Part shown: positions 59,511-64,000 of the stretch, piece after piece | How positions within the stretch are numbered: position 1 is the stretch's first letter | How the letters are laid out: the number at the start of each line of letters is the position of its first letter | Origin: JAAXHH01 sp965248395 | GTDB taxonomy: Bacteria > JAAXHH01 | DNA length: 64,000 bases | Direction of reading: 5' to 3' | Assembly (NCBI GenBank): GCA_965248395.1 | Contig: OZ252103.1 | Coordinates: 2,480,001 to 2,544,000 of the forward strand | Made by a program: the position numbers and the translations under genes | Notes under the pieces: generated by a model | What the model was told of the DNA's origin: nothing | What the model saw: only the letters and a program-made list of their open reading frames with translations | Databases searched by the model: none

Positions 59511-60647
59511 ATGGAGGCATGGCTGGCCCTGGAAGACGGCACAGTCTATGAAGGCGAATCCTTCGGCGCTACCGGGGAAAAGGTGGGAGAAGTCGTTTTC
59601 AACACGAGCATGATCGGGTATCAGGAGGTATTGACGGACCCGTCGTATAAAGGTCAGATCGTAACCATGACCTACCCGTTGATCGGGAATTACGGCGTGA
59701 ATCCAGACGACTTGGAATCTCTCCATCCTCACGTAGAAGGATTCGTGGTTCGGGAATACCAGCGAAATCCGAGCAACTGGCGGGCTACCGGCAGTCTTGA
59801 TCGTTTCCTGACCGACCATGGCGTTGTAGGCATTACCGGCATCGATACCCGGGCACTGACCCGCCGTCTTCGAGTCGACGGCGTCATGTGCGGTGTGATA
59901 AGTTCCGGTTCGGCGACCCCTGATAAGCTTGTGGCAAAAGCAAAGGCCGTGCCCGGACTCGTAGGCATGGACTTGGTCCGCGAAGTGACCACGGACCGTC
60001 CATACCGGTGGGAGGAAGACCGGCGTATCTATTTGGACTCTACCGGGGATATTCCGGAGAAGATCTGGGAAGACTTTGACGAACCTGGAATCTACCGGGT
60101 CGTGGTGATGGATTACGGGGTCAAGCACAACATTTTACGAAACCTGGCCCGCCGGGGCTGCCAGGTGCTCGTATTGCCGGCTGACTACACGGCCGAACAG
60201 GTGTTACGGTTGAACCCCGACGGCATCATGTTGTCCAACGGTCCGGGTGATCCCGGTGCCGTTCAATATGCCATAGATGAGTTGAAAGTCCTGATCGAAC
60301 AAAAGCCGATATTCGGCATCTGTATCGGTCACCAGTTACTTGGCATGGCGCTGGGCGGAGAGCGGTTCAAGCTGAAGTTCGGCCACCGCGGCGCCAACCA
60401 GCCTGTAAGGCAGTGCAAATCGGGACGGGTGGAAATCACCGCCCAGAATCACGGATTTGCCATCGACGCTTCCACCCTCGACGAATCCGAGGTGGAGTTG
60501 ACCCACATAAACCTGAATGACCGGACGCTCGAAGGGCTCAGACACAGGCGATACCCGGTTTTCTCGGTACAATATCATCCCGAAGCGTCACCAGGGCCGC
60601 ACGACGCTGATTACCTGTTTGACCGATTCATCGCATCCATGCAATAG
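59511..60647 (+). CDS. carA: carbamoyl-phosphate synthase small subunit
   Basis: A 378-residue glutamine-hydrolysing subunit, which supplies ammonia to CarB for arginine and pyrimidine synthesis. The N-terminal domain begins AWLALEDGTVYEGESFGATGEKVGEVVFNTSMIGYQEVLTDPSYKGQIVTMTYP. The class I amidotransferase domain starts at about residue 195 (YRVVVMDYGVKHNILRNLARRGCQVLVLP), with the nucleophile cysteine in PIFGICIGHQLLGMALGG and the His/Glu in YHPEASPGPHDADYLFDRF. The ATG follows AAGGAG. The large subunit gene carB is not adjacent: the next gene is a radical SAM protein, so carB must be elsewhere. Confidence 0.96.
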   Translation: MEAWLALEDGTVYEGESFGATGEKVGEVVFNTSMIGYQEVLTDPSYKGQIVTMTYPLIGNYGVNPDDLESLHPHVEGFVVREYQRNPSNWRATGSLDRFLTDHGVVGITGIDTRALTRRLRVDGVMCGVISSGSATPDKLVAKAKAVPGLVGMDLVREVTTDRPYRWEEDRRIYLDSTGDIPEKIWEDFDEPGIYRVVVMDYGVKHNILRNLARRGCQVLVLPADYTAEQVLRLNPDGIMLSNGPGDPGAVQYAIDELKVLIEQKPIFGICIGHQLLGMALGGERFKLKFGHRGANQPVRQCKSGRVEITAQNHGFAIDASTLDESEVELTHINLNDRTLEGLRHRRYPVFSVQYHPEASPGPHDADYLFDRFIASMQ

Positions 60648-60697
60648 ACCGCACCCACAACGGTGCTGTTCCCGACGGTTTCCTACAGGAGCCTTAC

Positions 60698-62485
60698 ATG
60701 CAACAACAGATTAAGCATATCCTCTTTCTCGAACCGAAATCCTCCCATCTGCACGTGTACTCGGACGCGTATATTCCGCGCATAGGCTGCGTGGTGCTGG
60801 CAACGATCCTGCGCAATCTGGGATACGGCGTGCGGGTCATGTTGGAAGAGGTGGAGGATATCGACACGAACGAGTTCGCGGAAGCCGACCTGATCTGCAT
60901 CTCCTCCTTGACGTCGACGGCACCCGGATCTTACCAGTACGCCGATTTCATCCGGAACGTCTACCCGGAGAAGACGATCGTCATGGGCGGAACCCATCCG
61001 ACTTTCGTGCCGGACGAAGCGCTGCTGCATAGTGATTTCGTAATCCGGGGCGAAGGGGAAGAGGCCCTGGTTGAACTGATCAAGTGCTTGGAATCCGGTG
61101 CGGATTACCGGGGAATCGCCAACCTGTCCTGGATAGAGAACGGCGGGGCGGTACACAATCCCGAACGTCCGAAAGCCGAGGATCTCGACGTACTGCCCAT
61201 TCCGGACTTCACCCTGGTGCCTTCGGGCAGATTGGACATCATGTCCATTCAGACCCAAAGGGGTTGTCCCTGGGACTGCAGTTTCTGTACCGTGACCAAG
61301 CTGAACGGCCACAAGCTCCGGGGACATTCGGTCGAGCGTGTGCTCGACATGATCGAAACCTACTTGAAGATGCCGAACTTCAGCTATATGTTCTTCGCCG
61401 ACGATATCTTCAACGTTCCCGTCGATCGCACCATGGCTATCATGCAGGGGATGATCGACCGGAAGCTGCAGATTCCCTGGGCAGCCCAGATGCGCCACGA
61501 GATCTCAAAGCAGCCGGCACTGATGAAGAAGATGCGGGAAGCCGGGTGCGACCGGGTAATGGTCGGTTTCGAATCCATCGACGAGACTGCCCTGGAGTTG
61601 TACGGAAAGAAGGAAACGGCCCGTGACGTGGAACGGGCCATCGACGCGATCCACGGTCACGGCATCGATCTCCATGCCATGTTCATCGCCGGCGTCGATT
61701 CGGACCATCCGGAGACCATCAAGACCCAGTTTGAATTCGCCAAGAAGAAGGATCTTGCGACCTCGCAGTGCATGATCCTGACCTACCTGCCCGGGTCAGA
61801 AGACACCATCCGCTACGATCTCCAGGGCGGCGAGTACCTGAGCCATGACTGGAGCCATTACGACGGCCACCATGCCAACCATCCCGTCTCGAACATGACC
61901 CGTTACGAACTGGTCAACACGGTGATGGAAGGCATGATGGGCATGTACGCGCCGCACCGTATTCTTGCCAAGCTGGCCAGCGCGGCCTTTAACGCGGTGA
62001 AACTGAACAAGCGGGAAGCCACCCGCCAGTTGCGCAACGGCCTGCTCCGTCTGAACGGTTACTCCATCATTCGCCGATGGTTCAAGGAACACACCGAGTA
62101 CATCGCCGATCTGCGGACCGAAAACGTATCCCTGTCGCCGGACCGGTACAAGCGGGTAATCCTGGCCGTATCCAACGTGGATGTAAGCCGGGTGCTGCGC
62201 ACGTTCCTAGACGAGATGAACATACGCGTAGAAGAATACAGCGAGGAAAGGCTCTCGGCTCTCAAGGACTCGGACCTGGTGGTCATGGCTGGCGAGATGG
62301 TGGACGATATGAAGGCCAGGGTCCAGAACCTGCACATCTTCCCGGTGCACGACAAGAACACGCGGATGGACCGGACATTGACGCAACTCGGTATCCTCTT
62401 CACCGAGAACGTGGATGTCGTGCGAAAGGCCGTCGCCGCCGTGCATTTTCAGCCCGCGCGGGGGAAGCTGGCTTCGGAAGGGTGA
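60698..62485 (+). CDS. B12-binding-type radical SAM protein with extra C-terminal domain
   Basis: A 595-residue protein. An N-terminal Rossmann-like B12-binding domain (about 1-140; IPRIGCVVLATILRNLGYGVRVMLEEV, KTIVMGGTHPTFVPDEAL, VIRGEGEEALVELI) lacks an obvious DxHxxG cobalamin-ligand motif. The radical SAM core follows with the iron-sulfur motif C-P-W-D-C-S-F-C (C190, C194, C197), YMFFADDIFNV and MREAGCDRVMVGFESIDE. From about 450 to 595 there is an extra domain with a Rossmann-like pattern (RVILAVSNVDVSRVLRTFLDEM, DSDLVVMAGEMVDDM). The substrate is unknown. The ATG follows GGAG. It stands 50 bases after carA and converges with the sulfatase gene. Confidence 0.87.
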   Translation: MQQQIKHILFLEPKSSHLHVYSDAYIPRIGCVVLATILRNLGYGVRVMLEEVEDIDTNEFAEADLICISSLTSTAPGSYQYADFIRNVYPEKTIVMGGTHPTFVPDEALLHSDFVIRGEGEEALVELIKCLESGADYRGIANLSWIENGGAVHNPERPKAEDLDVLPIPDFTLVPSGRLDIMSIQTQRGCPWDCSFCTVTKLNGHKLRGHSVERVLDMIETYLKMPNFSYMFFADDIFNVPVDRTMAIMQGMIDRKLQIPWAAQMRHEISKQPALMKKMREAGCDRVMVGFESIDETALELYGKKETARDVERAIDAIHGHGIDLHAMFIAGVDSDHPETIKTQFEFAKKKDLATSQCMILTYLPGSEDTIRYDLQGGEYLSHDWSHYDGHHANHPVSNMTRYELVNTVMEGMMGMYAPHRILAKLASAAFNAVKLNKREATRQLRNGLLRLNGYSIIRRWFKEHTEYIADLRTENVSLSPDRYKRVILAVSNVDVSRVLRTFLDEMNIRVEEYSEERLSALKDSDLVVMAGEMVDDMKARVQNLHIFPVHDKNTRMDRTLTQLGILFTENVDVVRKAVAAVHFQPARGKLASEG

Positions 62486-62518
62486 CAGTTTCAGGTCTGG
62501 CTGGCGTATAGACGTTGT

Positions 62519-62546
62519 TAGCCGGGTTCTCGATTCAACCCGGCTA
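62519..62546. terminator. strong hairpin between the radical SAM and sulfatase genes
   Basis: TAGCCGGGTT (62519-62528) and AACCCGGCTA (62537-62546) form a perfect 10-bp inverted repeat with an 8-base loop. Its right arm overlaps the stop codon of the minus-strand sulfatase gene. It lies between converging genes but is not followed by a T-run, so it may end transcription imperfectly in both directions. Confidence 0.45.
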
Positions 62547-63944
62547 GCCGTCATACGGCGCATCCCCCACACTTTCCTGAAGCCTGCTTAATTCCGCCTT
62601 CAACGAAGCGATCACTTCCGCGTACGCGGGATCCGAGTAGACGTTGTTCATCTCGCAGGGATCCCGCTCCAGATCGAATAGTTCCCACTCCGGCTGCTCC
62701 TTCGGACCGACCGCGCCTTCCTGGCCGAGCGGGTCGCCGTAATAGTAGATCAGCTTGTACCGCAGGGTCCGGACGCCGTAATGGGCGCAGACGTTGTGGT
62801 GGGCGCCGTGCATCCAGTACCGGTAGTACATGGATGTCTGCCAGTCGGCCGGTGTTTCACCACGCAACAAGGACCGGAACGAGCGTCCCTGGAAAGACGG
62901 CGGCGCGTCCACGCCGGCGCAGTCCAGAAACGTGGCGGGAAAATCGACGTTCAGGATCATGTCCCCATTCACGCCCCCCGGCGCCACCTCCCTGGGATAG
63001 CGAATCAGAAAGGGCATGCGCAGGGACTCTTCGTACATGAACCGCTTGTCGTACCATCCGTGATCGCCAAGGAAAAACCCCTGGTCCGAAGTATAGATCA
63101 CGATGGTGTCCTCCCCGATACCTTCTTCGTCGACGTAATCCAGCAGCCGGCCCACGTTATCATCGATGGAAGCCACGCACCGCAGGTAATCCTTCATATA
63201 TCGCTGGTATTTCCAGCGTTTCTCCTCGGCGGGTGTCAGGTGCTCCGGCACGGGCTCCTTCAGATCATCCGCGTTCAAATCGCGGTCCACGCGCATCCGT
63301 GCCGCCGCGGCGGCACGGGCGCGGTTCGAATAGTCATCGTCGAAGGTTTCCGGCTCTGGGATGTCCTCGTCCTCGTACACGCGGGCGTGTTTGTCATCGG
63401 GTTCCCAGGGCCGGTGCGGCGCCTTGTGGTGCACCATGATACAGAAGGGTTTGTCCCTGTCGCGATCGCGGAGCCAGTCCAGTGCGTAATCCGTGATCAG
63501 ATCGGTGGCGTAACCGCGACGCCTGTCCCTCTCCCCCATTTCGATCATCTCGGGATCGTGGTAGAGTCCCTGTCCGGGCAGCACGTTCCAGTAGTCGAAG
63601 CCCGTGGGGTCGTGAATCCCGCCGTGGCCGAGATGCCACTTGCCGACCACCGCCGTCAGGTAGCCGTGTTCCTGGAGCACCTTGGGATAGTTTAGCAGCC
63701 GGCCGTCCAGGTGGGTGGAAAGGGTGGTGACGCCGTTTACATGGTTGTACGTACCCGTCAGTATGGCTGCCCGGCTGGGCGTGCAGATGGAATTCGTGCA
63801 AAAGCAGTTGTCGAAGCGCATGCCTTCCGCCGCGATCCGGTCGATATGGGGCGTCTGATTTATCCGGCTTCCATAGGCGCTGATGGCGTGTGAGGCGTGA
63901 TCGTCGGACATGATGAACAGGATGTTCGGACGTGATTGGGACAT
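62544..63944 (-). CDS. sulfatase, formylglycine-dependent (cysteine type), second copy
   Basis: A 466-residue arylsulfatase-type enzyme. It starts RPNILFIMSDDHASHAISAYG (metal aspartates) and has the formylglycine motif C-T-P-S-R at residues 54-58 (CTNSICTPSRAAILTG). Other conserved pieces are AVVGKWHLGHGG near 100, CIMVHHKAPHRPWEPDDKHARVYED near 170, TIVIYTSDQGFFLGDHGWYDKRFMYEESLRMPFLIRYP near 290, and a C-terminal part ending KLIYYYGDP...EWELFDLERDPCEMNNVY. No signal peptide is seen. It resembles the choline-sulfatase/iduronate-sulfatase-like group. A TATAGT -10 box (63998-63993 on minus) lies upstream at the window edge. It differs from the sulfatase at 20606. Confidence 0.92.
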   Translation of the reverse strand: MSQSRPNILFIMSDDHASHAISAYGSRINQTPHIDRIAAEGMRFDNCFCTNSICTPSRAAILTGTYNHVNGVTTLSTHLDGRLLNYPKVLQEHGYLTAVVGKWHLGHGGIHDPTGFDYWNVLPGQGLYHDPEMIEMGERDRRRGYATDLITDYALDWLRDRDRDKPFCIMVHHKAPHRPWEPDDKHARVYEDEDIPEPETFDDDYSNRARAAAAARMRVDRDLNADDLKEPVPEHLTPAEEKRWKYQRYMKDYLRCVASIDDNVGRLLDYVDEEGIGEDTIVIYTSDQGFFLGDHGWYDKRFMYEESLRMPFLIRYPREVAPGGVNGDMILNVDFPATFLDCAGVDAPPSFQGRSFRSLLRGETPADWQTSMYYRYWMHGAHHNVCAHYGVRTLRYKLIYYYGDPLGQEGAVGPKEQPEWELFDLERDPCEMNNVYSDPAYAEVIASLKAELSRLQESVGDAPYDG

Positions 63945-64000
63945 GGGACCCTTCCGTATGAAAGAAATCTCTACGACTGAAGTTGTGTATCTACTATAGA

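Noticed and set aside
1..64000. tRNA, rRNA or CRISPR arrays
   Set aside because: I found no T-loop-like GTTCGAATC clusters in intergenic DNA, no rRNA-like sequence and no regularly spaced direct repeats.

Overview
The window is a gene-dense, GC-rich bacterial chromosome segment with 53 supported protein genes (one broken), one complete insertion sequence, and no tRNA, rRNA or CRISPR array that I could see. The gene content suggests an uncultured Gram-negative member of the FCB-related lineages, with Latescibacterota-like bacteria the best guess. The reasons are GWxTD-domain, BatA/VWA and DUF4175 proteins, many phytanoyl-CoA dioxygenases, sulfatases, DUF1080, class V aminotransferases and sugar isomerases, an outer-membrane-type heptosyltransferase, and a murein recycling ligase. 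This is inferred from gene families only; no marker gene such as 16S rRNA is present.

Layout. 1-12.4 kb: the tail of an ABC exporter permease, a methyltransferase coupled to a DUF218 protein, a PhyH dioxygenase, an enolase-superfamily dehydratase broken by an internal deletion, an MscS channel, a double-SBP lytic transglycosylase, MgtE, a BrkB/YihY protein, and two translationally coupled class V aminotransferases. 12.6-26.2 kb: a catabolic/accessory region with a HpcH/HpaI aldolase, an ornithine cyclodeaminase-like enzyme, two MFS transporters, an amidohydrolase, a solute-binding protein, aldo/keto reductases, a TauE/SafE exporter, a sulfatase, a DUF1080 protein and an M20 peptidase. Several of these fit breakdown of (sulfated) deoxy-sugars by an oxidative route, which is inference.

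26.3-35.3 kb: an envelope-stress style operon (ECF sigma factor, zinc-finger anti-sigma factor, HtrA-like protein lacking its catalytic His) with a sigma-W-like promoter in front of it. Then come an XPB-type helicase, a family 9 glycosyltransferase and TsaC, a 1232-bp IS5-family element with intact TTAA target duplication, and PurD. 35.6-44.2 kb: a same-strand cell-envelope cluster of a C-terminal processing protease, a giant coiled-coil DUF4175 membrane protein, a TPR protein and the murein tripeptide ligase Mpl.

44.3-54 kb: a tandem-GNAT protein with two paralogous four-helix membrane proteins, a Tat-exported class V aminotransferase, an SDR, and a small operon of two unknown proteins (one of 55 residues) with a NUDIX hydrolase. 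It continues with a sugar isomerase, two tandem PhyH dioxygenases and a 2-hydroxyacid dehydrogenase. 54-64 kb: a GWxTD protein, HflX, a BatA/VWA protein, CarA, a radical SAM protein and a second sulfatase.

Promoters resembling TTGACA-N16/18-TAAGAT/TAGTAT recur in front of transcription units, so the housekeeping sigma factor probably recognises a near-standard sigma-70 sequence. Several start codons were moved downstream from the longest possible reading frame because of Shine-Dalgarno sequences or stop/start overlaps; each entry states the reason.
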